This document shows positions 17,314 to 26,393 of a DNA stretch of 64,000 nucleotides, piece after piece (position 1 is the first letter of the stretch; the number at the start of each line of letters is the position of its first letter). A model generated the notes under the pieces. That model saw only the letters and a list, made by a program, of their open reading frames with translations. It did not search any database and was not told the DNA's origin. The stretch is from Brevundimonas sp. UBA5866 (lineage in GTDB: Bacteria; Pseudomonadota; Alphaproteobacteria; Caulobacterales; Caulobacteraceae): contig NZ_DJFS01000079.1 of assembly GCF_002432125.1 (NCBI RefSeq), positions 67,693-131,692 of the forward strand, given 5' to 3'. Made by a program: the position numbers and the translations under genes.

Positions 17314-19515
17314 TTAGCGGAATTTGCGCATTCCGCGCGGTCCCTGACGGCCCGCACCGGCGCGCTTGCCGAGCCAGTCGCGCCAGTCATCCCACTTGCG
17401 CTTGCGACCGCCACCATCGACCCATTCCGGACCGGTTTCGGCGTTGAACACAGCCACGTCGGCCAGTCCGCCCTGTTTGAAGTTCTGCAGCTTCACGCCC
17501 TTGCCACGGCCCATTTCAGGCAGTTCGGCAATCGGGAAGATCAGGGTCTTGATGTTATCGCCGATGGTGACGACGTGGTCGCCATTGACGCGCAGCATGG
17601 ACTTCATCTCGCCGTTCAAGACCTGCTTGCCGCCGCGCTTCTGGGCCAGCAGATCGTTTTCCGGTGCCACAAAGCCGTAGCCAGCCGTCGATGCGACAAG
17701 AAGCTTTGCATTAGGTTCGTGCGCTACGACATTGATAATATCGGCCTTTTCATCAAGGTCGATCATCAGGCGCAGCGGCTCGCCGTGACCACGTCCCGAC
17801 GCCAGCTTGTCGGCACCGACCGTAAAGATACGGCCATCCGATGCCCCGATCAGCAGCTTGTCGGTCGTATAGGCGGGCACGAGGAAGGCCAGCTTGTCGC
17901 CTTCCTTGAATTTCAGTTCAGACGGATCATCGACCTTACCCTTGGCCGCGCGGATCCAGCCACGCTCCGACAGGATAACGGTGATGGCCTCACGCGGGAT
18001 GAAGGCTTCGGGCGCGACAAAGGCCGAGCTATCGACCGCGTCCGCCATGACCGTGCGGCGCGGCGACAGCATGGCCTTGCGAACAGCCTGCAGTTCCTTG
18101 CCGATGGCCTTCCACTGTTTAGCTTCGGACGAGGTCAGGGCCTTAAGGCCAGCCAGCTCTTCGGCCAGTTTGTCGTATTCCTGCTGGATGACCATTTCTT
18201 CCAGACGGGCCAGCTGGCGCAGGCGGGTATCGAGAATGAAATCGGCCTGAACTTCCGTCAGGTTGAAGCGCGCGATCAGGGTCGCCTTGGGATGCTCGTC
18301 CTCGCGGATGATGCGGATGACCTCATCCAGATTGAGGAAGGCAATACGCAGACCTTCCAACAGATGCAGGCGCTTCTCGATCTTCTCGATGCGCCATTGC
18401 GAGCGGCGGTTCAGAACCTCGCGACGGTGGTCGAGGAAGGCCCTGAGGCATTCCTTGAGGCTCATGACGCGCGGCGTGCCCGTGGCATCCAGCACGTTCA
18501 TGTTGATAGGGAAGCGGGCTTCCAAATCGGAGAGCTTGAACAGGCTCTCCATCATCATTTCCGGCTCGATCGTGCGGTTCTTCGGCTCGAGGATCAGACG
18601 GATGTCCTCCGCCGATTCATCGCGCACATCGGCCAGCAACGGGGCCTTCTTGTTCTCGATCAGGTCGGCCAGCTGTTCGATCAGCTTGGATTTCTGGACC
18701 TGATACGGGATCTCGGTGAGGACCACGCGCCAGACGCCGCGACCGAGGTCCTCGGTCTCCCACTTGGCACGGACGCGTACGCCGCCACGGCCCGTCTCAT
18801 AGGCTTCGCGGATGGATGCCGCGCCCTCGACCGAAACACCGCCCGTCGGGAAGTCCGGCCCCGGCACGAACTGCATCAGGTCGTCGGTATTGGCTTCCGG
18901 CTTGTCCAGCAGCAGTTGGCAGGCGTCGATCAGTTCGCCGACGTTATGCGGCGGGATCGAGGTCGCCATACCCACGGCGATGCCCGACGAACCATTGGCC
19001 AGCAGGTTCGGGAAACCGGCAGGCAGAACAACCGGCTCTTCGTCCTGATCGTCATAGGTCGGGCGGAAATCGACGGCATTCTGGTCGATGCCTTCCAGCA
19101 GCAGAACAGCGGCGGGCGTCAGCTTGCATTCGGTGTAACGCATCGCCGCGGCGCTATCGCCGTCGATGTTGCCGAAGTTCCCCTGACCGTCCACCAGCGG
19201 GTAACGCTGGGCGAAATCCTGGGCCAGACGGACCAGGGCTTCATAGATCGAGGCGTCACCGTGCGGGTGGTATCCACCCATGACCTCACCCACCACCTTG
19301 GCGCATTTACGCGCCGCAGACTGCGGGTTCAGGCGCATCTGGTGCATGGCGTACATGATGCGGCGGTGAACGGGCTTGAACCCGTCACGCACATCCGGCA
19401 GCGCACGGTTGGTAATCGTCGACAGCGCGTAGGCCAGATAGCGGCGCGACAGCGCCTCGGCCATCGGTTCTTCGACGATGCGGCCGCCATTCGGCGGAGT
19501 GGTGTGAACGGTCAT
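17314..19515 (-). CDS. parC: DNA topoisomerase IV subunit A
   Basis: ParC is the DNA-breaking subunit of topoisomerase IV, which decatenates daughter chromosomes. The 733-residue protein has the winged-helix region with [18 protein letters not shown] and catalytic Tyr127 in [11 protein letters not shown]. The coiled-coil tower carries [10 protein letters not shown], and the C-terminal beta-pinwheel is short, as is usual for ParC. The quinolone-determining region reads [11 protein letters not shown]: Ala88 stands where E. coli ParC has Ser80, and Glu92 matches Glu84. The end is basic and Gly/Arg-rich. parE is not in the window. Confidence 0.95.
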   Translation of the reverse strand: MTVHTTPPNGGRIVEEPMAEALSRRYLAYALSTITNRALPDVRDGFKPVHRRIMYAMHQMRLNPQSAARKCAKVVGEVMGGYHPHGDASIYEALVRLAQDFAQRYPLVDGQGNFGNIDGDSAAAMRYTECKLTPAAVLLLEGIDQNAVDFRPTYDDQDEEPVVLPAGFPNLLANGSSGIAVGMATSIPPHNVGELIDACQLLLDKPEANTDDLMQFVPGPDFPTGGVSVEGAASIREAYETGRGGVRVRAKWETEDLGRGVWRVVLTEIPYQVQKSKLIEQLADLIENKKAPLLADVRDESAEDIRLILEPKNRTIEPEMMMESLFKLSDLEARFPINMNVLDATGTPRVMSLKECLRAFLDHRREVLNRRSQWRIEKIEKRLHLLEGLRIAFLNLDEVIRIIREDEHPKATLIARFNLTEVQADFILDTRLRQLARLEEMVIQQEYDKLAEELAGLKALTSSEAKQWKAIGKELQAVRKAMLSPRRTVMADAVDSSAFVAPEAFIPREAITVILSERGWIRAAKGKVDDPSELKFKEGDKLAFLVPAYTTDKLLIGASDGRIFTVGADKLASGRGHGEPLRLMIDLDEKADIINVVAHEPNAKLLVASTAGYGFVAPENDLLAQKRGGKQVLNGEMKSMLRVNGDHVVTIGDNIKTLIFPIAELPEMGRGKGVKLQNFKQGGLADVAVFNAETGPEWVDGGGRKRKWDDWRDWLGKRAGAGRQGPRGMRKFR

Positions 19516-19576
19516 ACGATTTCGAATCGGAGATCAGAGGCCGGAAGTCTAGCCCGTTTGCGCAACCGCTTGGGGG

Positions 19577-20686
19577 TTATGGACGAAAAGCGGTGTCTTT
19601 CTTGTTGTGCCACGCCGAAAGACGGGCCTGAACATCCGCCATTATGTCGGCATAGAAGAGGTTGTAGGGCTTTGCCTTGCGCCGGTCGGTCCAAGCACGC
19701 TGCTCGCGAAACGATTCCGACTTCAGCGGTGTATTGCGCAAAAAGCCGTCGCGGCACTGGGCCGCCACAGCGCGGTCAATAAAGGCCGGACGGACGCCCC
19801 ATTCCAGTCCCGCCGCATTGGCAGCGCCCAGATGGCGTCTAGGATCGGTCTTGAGCATGTCGTCAGCACCGGAAACCGGATTTACGCAGATGATTGGCCG
19901 GTCCCCCGATTCCACCAGACGCCCTTTGTCGTCCCAGAACAGGGCGCGGCGTTGCCTACGCGAGACGACGCCCGTTGTCCCCTCGTCCACCATCGACCAG
20001 GCCAGCAGACATCCGCTGTCCTCGCGATTTGAACAGATAGGCAGCGCAATCGCATCTTTCGGAACCATTGCGTCAATCATATAGGCCGCGACCAGCCGCT
20101 CCTTGAGTGCCGCATCCCGGGCCACCCGATCACGTAAAAGGCGCGCCAGAAGTTCAGCACCCTGTTCGACACCGGCCAGAACGATCGGGCCATCCGGATG
20201 GAGCGCCAGCCAATGCTCGAATGCATCTTCGACATCGCCATAGGCAAAGGCACGGGCTTCACGCGCGTCTTCACGGAGTGTCAGGCGGCTATACAGACTG
20301 CCTTGCCGGTACAGCGGAGCAGAGACATTGCCGGCGATGGCAAAGGGTGCCGCGAAATTCGGCAGAACAATCTGTTCCAGATAGGCGTCGGCCTTTGCAT
20401 CGCCGATAGGCCCGTTCCACTCCTTGCCGCCGTCAAAGGTTGTGGAATGCAGGAAGAAGACCGAGGCATCACCCGAACCGGGAGTACTGGCATTACGCAG
20501 TGCCCAGGCCGAACTCTTGGCATAATCCGGTGCCGCAGGCGGCGTATACGTCTGGAACGGCACCTGGGGATCAAGTGCGGCCCGCAGGATATCACCGCGC
20601 CAGACCGCCAAGGCGACAAGCAGCAGGAGCAGCAGCGCGAATAGCGACAGCCTGAACCAACGCTTGAAGCTTGGACGCTTGGACAT
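19577..20686 (-). CDS. DUF3089 alpha/beta-hydrolase-like membrane-anchored protein lacking the nucleophile serine
   Basis: A 369-residue protein with one N-terminal membrane segment (residues 13-29) and a DUF3089 domain facing the periplasm. DUF3089 proteins resemble lipases and normally have a GHSQG nucleophile elbow. Here the corresponding strand-turn reads IVLAGVEQGAELLARLL, so Ser is replaced by Glu174. The early block ASVFFLHSTTFDGGKEWNGP is a typical family feature. Its ATG overlaps the hldD stop by one base, so it is translationally coupled to LPS heptose synthesis. It may be a non-catalytic or altered enzyme working in the envelope; the function is unknown. Confidence 0.83.
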   Translation of the reverse strand: MSKRPSFKRWFRLSLFALLLLLLVALAVWRGDILRAALDPQVPFQTYTPPAAPDYAKSSAWALRNASTPGSGDASVFFLHSTTFDGGKEWNGPIGDAKADAYLEQIVLPNFAAPFAIAGNVSAPLYRQGSLYSRLTLREDAREARAFAYGDVEDAFEHWLALHPDGPIVLAGVEQGAELLARLLRDRVARDAALKERLVAAYMIDAMVPKDAIALPICSNREDSGCLLAWSMVDEGTTGVVSRRQRRALFWDDKGRLVESGDRPIICVNPVSGADDMLKTDPRRHLGAANAAGLEWGVRPAFIDRAVAAQCRDGFLRNTPLKSESFREQRAWTDRRKAKPYNLFYADIMADVQARLSAWHNKKDTAFRP

Positions 20687-21687
20687 CAGCGATAAGGATC
20701 CTCTGTCGCCAGAAAGTTCTGCACATACCGTCGGACGCCTTCTTCCAGCGGCGTTGACTGGCCGTCGTAACCCAAGGCCCTCAGTCGATCCATGCGGGCT
20801 TCGGTAAAGTACTGGTACCGGTCGCGGATCGAAACAGGCATGTCGATATAGGCGATCTTCGGCTCCTTGCCTGCGGCGGCAAAGGTGGCCTTTGCCAGAT
20901 CGGCAAATGAGCGGGCGCGCCCTGAACCTGCGTTAAATACGCCATTGATTTCAGTGCGCTGCAAAAGCCAGTTGATGATCGAGACAATGTCGTCAACGAA
21001 CACGAAGTCACGCAGCTGGCCCCCGTCGGCATAGTCAGGACGGTGGGATTTGAACAGGCTGACCGTCTCGCCCGCGGCAACCTTGGGCCAGATCTGCGCA
21101 ATGACGGATTTCATCCCGCCCTTGTGCCCTTCATTGGGCCCATAGACGTTGAAGAACTTCAAACCCGCCCACTGGGACGGTGCCCTGCCACGTCCCGACT
21201 GGCGGACAGCGTATTGATCAAACAAATATTTTGAATAACCATATGCATTTAGAGGACGAAGTTTAGACAGGCTGTCAAAATCATCGGCATCCTCAAAGCC
21301 CTGCTCCCCATCGCCATAGGTGGCGGCAGAAGAGGCATAGATCATGCGGACCTGATGCGCCGCGCACCAGTCCCATATGTCGCGTGACAGGGTGAAGTTG
21401 GTGCGCATGATCAACTCGGCGTCCGGTTCGGTCGTCGAGGAGATCGCCCCCATATGGATGATCGCTTCGATGTTTGCGGCGTGGTGATCCAGCCGCTCGA
21501 ACATCTCTTCCGGCTCCCAGAAGTCAGCGATCGGGTGTTTGGCAATATTCTTCCACTTGCCAAGATCAGCCGTTTCCAGGCGGTCGCAGACGACGACGTC
21601 CCACGTTCCGGCCTCGCAGAGACTGGCAACGATGTTGGAGCCGATAAATCCTGCACCGCCCGTTACAACGATCATACGCGGGCTCAT
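20686..21687 (-). CDS. hldD: ADP-L-glycero-D-manno-heptose 6-epimerase
   Basis: HldD (RfaD) epimerises ADP-D-glycero-manno-heptose to the L-glycero form used in the LPS inner core. It is an extended SDR with the nucleotide motif VTGGAGFIGSN at the N-terminus, the catalytic YGYSKYLFD (YxxxK), and KFFNVYGPNEGHKGGMKSV. I start it at the ATG at 21687, preceded by GGAGAAG and overlapping the hldE stop (ATGA). The frame is open far upstream over hldE, but that part is antisense-like noise. It sits in the operon kdsA-hldE-hldD-DUF3089. Confidence 0.95.
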   Translation of the reverse strand: MSPRMIVVTGGAGFIGSNIVASLCEAGTWDVVVCDRLETADLGKWKNIAKHPIADFWEPEEMFERLDHHAANIEAIIHMGAISSTTEPDAELIMRTNFTLSRDIWDWCAAHQVRMIYASSAATYGDGEQGFEDADDFDSLSKLRPLNAYGYSKYLFDQYAVRQSGRGRAPSQWAGLKFFNVYGPNEGHKGGMKSVIAQIWPKVAAGETVSLFKSHRPDYADGGQLRDFVFVDDIVSIINWLLQRTEINGVFNAGSGRARSFADLAKATFAAAGKEPKIAYIDMPVSIRDRYQYFTEARMDRLRALGYDGQSTPLEEGVRRYVQNFLATEDPYR

Positions 21688-23153
21688 GCGGTCTTCTCCG
21701 AACCGGACTTCATTTTCTCGATGGTGCGCGTTGTGGAATAGCCGTCCTCGAAACTGGCCAGACGCACCTCCCCGCCCCAGCTTTCGACCTCCACAGCGCC
21801 GACCACCTGCTCCTTGGTGTAGTCGGAGCCTTTGATCAGAACATTCGGGCGCAAACGGTTGATCAAATCCAGTGGCGTCTGCTGGTCGAAATAGGTCACG
21901 GCATCGACGCTGGCCAACGCACCGATAACGGCCGCACGACTGTCCAGGTTGTTCACCGGTCGCGTCGGCCCCTTGAGAGCGCTGACAGAGGCATCCGTGT
22001 TCAATGCAACCACTAGGCGGTCGCACCAGCCACGGGCCTGCGCCAGATAGGCCACATGGCCGCGGTGCAGGATATCGAAGCAGCCATTGGTAAAGCCGAC
22101 CTTCAATCCATCAGCCTGCCAGCGTGCCACCTGGTCGGCGAGTGCTTCAACCTCGTACAGGTCATTGGCAGAGACGCGGCCGCCCCGCGTACGTTCTGCA
22201 TCGATCAGTTCGCGCGGCGTGACCACGGCAGTACCGGCCTTACCCACGACCACACCCGAGGCGAGAATCGCGAATTGAACGGACTGTTCGAGTGACAGCC
22301 CCGCAGCCAGACCGAGGCCGAGTGCGGCCAGTGCCGTATCGCCCGCCCCCGAAACATCGAAAACCTCACGCGCGCGACCGGGGAAATGAACCACCTTGCC
22401 ACCGCGCTGGATCATGCTCATGCCCTTGCCGGCACGTGTCACCACAACGGCGCGTACCGTTGTGGTGTCGATCAAAGCGGCCAAGGCACGCTCTACTTCC
22501 TCGTCCGTCCCCACAGGCAGGCCCGTCGCCGCAGAAAGTTCGCTGGCGTTGGGTTTGATCAGATCGACAGAACCGTAACGGGCAAAGTCGGTGCCCTTGG
22601 GATCCACAATAAGGGGTGCGCCTGTGCTCTTGGCCGCTTCCAGCGCCAGAGCGATCACGCCATCGTTGACCACGCCCTTGGCATAGTCAGAAAGCAGAAT
22701 GGCGCCACAACCCTCGAACACCGTCGGGTCCGAGTAAGAGGCCCCGGAGGTGGCCTCCTCGTCCAGACGCAGCAACTGCTGGCCTGACGACACGAAACGG
22801 GTTTTGACGATGGTCCCGGCATCTTGCGGACGGGAGAGTACATCCTCGATGCGGGCTTCGTCTGCAATCAGCGCGGCCAGTTCGTCACCGGCAGCATCCG
22901 AACCCGCGACCGCGCCCAATCGGGCCGTCGCACCAAGGGCGGCGATATTTCGCGCCACATTGCCCACTCCGCCCGGCATGGAAACCGAGCGGCGGGTCTT
23001 CAGAACCGGAATGGGCGCTTCCGGTGATATTCGACTGACCTCGCCATACACAAAGCGATCGAGCATCAGGTCGCCGACACAGGCGACCTTGATGCCTTTG
23101 ATACGCTCCAGAAGGTTCTGGAGCTCTGCGAGATCAAAAGAGCGTTCAGCCAT
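21684..23153 (-). CDS. hldE: Bifunctional heptose-7-phosphate kinase / heptose-1-phosphate adenylyltransferase
   Basis: HldE (RfaE) carries out two steps of ADP-heptose synthesis for LPS. The N-terminal ribokinase-type domain (about 1-330) has DLMLDRFVYGEVSRISPEAP, MPGGVGNVARN and the anion-hole motif SGAGDTALA. The C-terminal nucleotidyltransferase domain (about 345-489) has KVGFTNGCFDILHRGHVAYL. At 489 residues it is the fused, full-length form. It lies 27 bases after kdsA and overlaps hldD by 4 bases. Confidence 0.95.
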   Translation of the reverse strand: MAERSFDLAELQNLLERIKGIKVACVGDLMLDRFVYGEVSRISPEAPIPVLKTRRSVSMPGGVGNVARNIAALGATARLGAVAGSDAAGDELAALIADEARIEDVLSRPQDAGTIVKTRFVSSGQQLLRLDEEATSGASYSDPTVFEGCGAILLSDYAKGVVNDGVIALALEAAKSTGAPLIVDPKGTDFARYGSVDLIKPNASELSAATGLPVGTDEEVERALAALIDTTTVRAVVVTRAGKGMSMIQRGGKVVHFPGRAREVFDVSGAGDTALAALGLGLAAGLSLEQSVQFAILASGVVVGKAGTAVVTPRELIDAERTRGGRVSANDLYEVEALADQVARWQADGLKVGFTNGCFDILHRGHVAYLAQARGWCDRLVVALNTDASVSALKGPTRPVNNLDSRAAVIGALASVDAVTYFDQQTPLDLINRLRPNVLIKGSDYTKEQVVGAVEVESWGGEVRLASFEDGYSTTRTIEKMKSGSEKTA

Positions 23154-23180
23154 AATGCCGAACTAACGGATTCCTGCCGA

Positions 23181-24068
23181 TCAGGCCACAGGGCCCTTGG
23201 CACCAACCTTGATTGCCAGATCATCAAAGGCAATCAATTCGGCAGCCAAAGCCTCGAACTTGTCCAGCGGGACCATGTTCGGGCCGTCAGACGGGGCATT
23301 GTCCGGATCTTCGTGGGTTTCCATGAATACGGCGTCTACGCCGACTGCCACGGCCGCACGGCCGAGAATCGGTACGAACTGACGCTGACCGCCCGAAGAC
23401 GTTCCCTGGCCACCCGGTTGCTGAACGCTGTGCGTGGCATCGAAGACCACAGGACAGCCGATGGACTTCAGCTCGGGCAGGGCGCGCATATCGCTGACCA
23501 AGGTGTTGTAGCCAAAGGATGCGCCGCGCTCGCAGGCCATGACGTTCGGATTACCGGCGCCGGTAATCTTGGCGATGACGTTCTTCATGTCCCAGGGAGC
23601 CAGGAATTGGCCCTTCTTGACGTTGATCGCCTTGCCTGTGGCCGCTGCGGCCAGAAGCAGGTCGGTCTGGCGGCAAAGGAAGGCCGGAATCTGCAGCACA
23701 TCGACCACTTCGCCGACCGGACCGCACTGCGCCTCGCTATGAACATCCGTCAGGGTCGGCAGGCCATAAGTCTCGCGGATTTCCGCAAAGATCGGCATGG
23801 CGCCGGCCAGGCCGATACCGCGCGCGGCATTGGCGCTGGTGCGGTTCGCCTTGTCGAAGCTGGTTTTGTAGATGATGCCGACATCCAGGCGCTCACCGAT
23901 CTCTTTCAGGCGGTGGGCGGTTTCCAGGGCATGCTGGCGGCTTTCCATCTGGCACGGACCGGCGATGAAAACGATGCGGTTGCCCCCACCGATCACGACG
24001 GGCTTGGCCAGACCTTCGGACAAGGTGATGACGGAGTTGGGTTGGGTCACGGCGTAACTTTCAATCAC
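23181..24068 (-). CDS. kdsA: 3-deoxy-8-phosphooctulonate synthase, metal-dependent type
   Basis: KdsA condenses arabinose 5-phosphate and phosphoenolpyruvate to Kdo 8-phosphate for lipid A-core LPS. The 295-residue protein has IAGPCQMES with Cys39 where the metal-independent E. coli enzyme has Asn, so it should be the metal-dependent class. TSFDKANRTS, NVKKGQFLAPWDM and FDATHSVQQPGG are intact. The start is a GTG; a second GTG six codons later (24050) is also possible. It is first in the LPS precursor operon and divergent from sseA. Confidence 0.94.
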   Translation of the reverse strand: MIESYAVTQPNSVITLSEGLAKPVVIGGGNRIVFIAGPCQMESRQHALETAHRLKEIGERLDVGIIYKTSFDKANRTSANAARGIGLAGAMPIFAEIRETYGLPTLTDVHSEAQCGPVGEVVDVLQIPAFLCRQTDLLLAAAATGKAINVKKGQFLAPWDMKNVIAKITGAGNPNVMACERGASFGYNTLVSDMRALPELKSIGCPVVFDATHSVQQPGGQGTSSGGQRQFVPILGRAAVAVGVDAVFMETHEDPDNAPSDGPNMVPLDKFEALAAELIAFDDLAIKVGAKGPVA

Positions 24069-24212
24069 GAGTCAGCGCATTGCTGCGCCACAGTCAGGCG
24101 TTAGGTGGCGTCACATGCGGCAGAACGCAAGTTATCACGCGCTCACCTTTGGTGACCACACTGACACAATCATTTCGCAGCCGCTCCCGTTTGATCATGT
24201 TAGGTGTGACAG

Positions 24213-25049
24213 ATGACCCAATCTGCAGCGCCCGTCATTACCGCCGCCGAACTGTCCGCCATCCTCGACCAGCCCGATCTGCGCATTATCGATGCCAGCT
24301 TCTGGATGGATAAGCGCGATGCGCGCATCGATTTTGTCGAAGCCCATATTCCCGGCGCTGTGTTCATCGATATCGATGAGGTGTCGGATGCCGCTTCATC
24401 GCTGCCGCATACCTTCCCGTCGGCTGAACAGTTCGCCACGGTCCTTTCGGCGCACGGTATCGCAAACACGCATCGCATCGTGGTCTACGACACACAGGGC
24501 CTGTTTTCGGCAGCACGTATGTGGTGGATGCTGCGGGTCTTTGGCGCGGAAAACGTACAGGTGCTCAGCGGCGGGCTGCCGTACTGGATTCGCAGCGGCC
24601 ATCGCGTGCAGAGCGGTCAAGGACCCGCCCTGCCCCCGGCCCGGTTTGTACCGACGCTGGATGCACACGCCGTCGCCTCTATCGACGATGTACGCTCAGC
24701 GCTGGGCACAGACACGCAGATCATCGATGCCCGCAGCGCGGCCCGCTTCAACGCCGAAGTGCCCGAGCCACGCGAGGGTCTGAGAAGCGGCCATATGCCC
24801 GGCGCACTCAACCTGCCTTACAGCACGCTGCTTAACGCCGATGGCACGATAAAAGGCGGCTCCGAACTGGAAGCCGCCTTCAAGGAAATCGGTGTAGATT
24901 TCGATCGCCCCGTCATCACCAGCTGCGGTTCGGGCGTTACCGCAGCCATCCTGACACTGGGTCTGGAAATACTGGGCAAGCCGTCGCGCATCTATGACGG
25001 GTCATGGTCGGAATGGGGGAGCCGCAAGGACACCCCCATCGAACCCTAG
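24213..25049 (+). CDS. sseA: 3-mercaptopyruvate sulfurtransferase (two-domain rhodanese)
   Basis: A 278-residue tandem rhodanese. The first domain is structural, with RIIDASFWMD and EAHIPGAVFIDID. The second carries the active-site loop SCGSGVTA with catalytic Cys238. A CG[ST]GVT loop is typical of mercaptopyruvate sulfurtransferases rather than thiosulfate ones. It moves sulfur from 3-mercaptopyruvate to thiols or cyanide in the cytoplasm. It stands alone, and its stop shares the CTAG sequence with the stop of the convergent symporter gene. Confidence 0.92.
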   Translation: MTQSAAPVITAAELSAILDQPDLRIIDASFWMDKRDARIDFVEAHIPGAVFIDIDEVSDAASSLPHTFPSAEQFATVLSAHGIANTHRIVVYDTQGLFSAARMWWMLRVFGAENVQVLSGGLPYWIRSGHRVQSGQGPALPPARFVPTLDAHAVASIDDVRSALGTDTQIIDARSAARFNAEVPEPREGLRSGHMPGALNLPYSTLLNADGTIKGGSELEAAFKEIGVDFDRPVITSCGSGVTAAILTLGLEILGKPSRIYDGSWSEWGSRKDTPIEP

Positions 25050-26362
25050 GCCGTCACCGTTTCAGGTTCCGGCTCGGCATCCGGCGTATCTTCCTCGCCG
25101 CGCGACACCAGGGTCGCCACGACCAGATCGCCCGAGACGTTCAGCGTGGTACGGCACATATCCAGGAAGCGGTCCACGCCGAGGATCAGGCCGATACCTT
25201 CCGGCGGAACGCCGACGATACCAAGGATCATGGCCACGACCGGCAGCGAGCCCGCAGGAACGCCCGCCGTACCAATACCGCCAAGGATACAGATCATCAT
25301 CACGATGAACTGCTGGCCAAGGCTGAGGTCCACACCGAAGAACTGGGCGAGGAACAGCACGGTCACGCCTTCGAACAGCGCGGTACCGTTTTGGTTGGCC
25401 GTCGCACCGACGGTCAGCACAAATCGGGAAATCTTGCGCGGCAGGCCCAGCTTTTCTTCAGCGACGCGGAGCGACACAGGCAGGCTGGCATTCGAAGAGG
25501 CGGTCGAGAACGAGACCACGACAGCTTCACGGATATCCTTGAAGAAGGTCACCGGGTTGCGGCCACCCATGCTCCATATCAGCAGCGGGTAGACGACGAA
25601 CATGTGGATCGCCATTGCGCCGACGGCCACACCGACGAAGGCGGCAAGGCGCAGCAGCAGGTCCCAACCGAACAGCGCCGCCAGATTGAACATCAGACAG
25701 GCAATCGCATACGGGGCCAGTTTGATGACGAGGCCGATCAGCTTCATCATCACCTCGAAAACGCCTTCCAGCGATTTCAGCAGGTGGTCGGTCGCGCTGT
25801 TGCGCACCATGACAACGCCGATACCGAAGAGCATGGCGAAGACCATGACCGGCAGGATTTCATTGTTGGCAGCCGCAGCGAACACGTTCGAGGGCACGAG
25901 ATCGAGGAAGAACTCGCCAGCCGTCGAGCCTGCCTTGGCGTTCTCGACGATACCGGCAGCACCGGCCTTGCCCTGATCAAGCAGTTGTTGCGCCACCGCG
26001 GGATCAACGCCGTCACCAGGACGGAAGATGTTGACCATCACCAGACCGATCAAAACGGCCACGGCAGAAACGAAAACGGTAAAGGCCAGGCTCTTGAAGC
26101 CCGCGCGCCCCAGAACCTTCAGGTCGCCCATCTCGGCCACGCCGACAACCAGCGCCGAGAACAGAAGCGGCAGCACCAGCATGAACAGCAGGCGCAGGAA
26201 AAGCTGACCAATCGGGCCGGTCACATTCGTGGTGACCCACTGGACCCACTGCGTATCGCCACCCACCGTTGTGTTGACCACCAGGCCGCCGGCAAGGCCG
26301 ACGGCAAAGCCGATCAACATCAACACGTGCATTGGTAGGCCGCGCTTCGATGCCTGATCCAT
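25046..26362 (-). CDS. Dicarboxylate/amino acid:cation symporter (DAACS family)
   Basis: A 438-residue inner-membrane secondary transporter of the glutamate/aspartate/C4-dicarboxylate symporter family. The conserved serine-rich hairpin appears as VSFSTASSNASLPVS, and the substrate/cation motif as GATANQNGTALFEGV, with NQNGT where many members have NMDGT. The second hairpin and AGVPAGSLP are also present. Eight membrane helices are expected. It follows an AapJ-like binding lipoprotein by 31 bases on the same strand. The substrate cannot be read from sequence. Its stop overlaps that of sseA. Confidence 0.92.
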   Translation of the reverse strand: MDQASKRGLPMHVLMLIGFAVGLAGGLVVNTTVGGDTQWVQWVTTNVTGPIGQLFLRLLFMLVLPLLFSALVVGVAEMGDLKVLGRAGFKSLAFTVFVSAVAVLIGLVMVNIFRPGDGVDPAVAQQLLDQGKAGAAGIVENAKAGSTAGEFFLDLVPSNVFAAAANNEILPVMVFAMLFGIGVVMVRNSATDHLLKSLEGVFEVMMKLIGLVIKLAPYAIACLMFNLAALFGWDLLLRLAAFVGVAVGAMAIHMFVVYPLLIWSMGGRNPVTFFKDIREAVVVSFSTASSNASLPVSLRVAEEKLGLPRKISRFVLTVGATANQNGTALFEGVTVLFLAQFFGVDLSLGQQFIVMMICILGGIGTAGVPAGSLPVVAMILGIVGVPPEGIGLILGVDRFLDMCRTTLNVSGDLVVATLVSRGEEDTPDAEPEPETVTA

Positions 26363-26393
26363 GAATCCCCCTTACAAAACTGGATTATGCCGC

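Noticed and set aside
17272..19782. An 836-codon open frame on the plus strand opposite parC and part of the DUF3089 gene
   Set aside because: It is antisense to a clearly conserved gene, has no recognisable domain and reflects the GC-rich codon pattern of the minus-strand gene.
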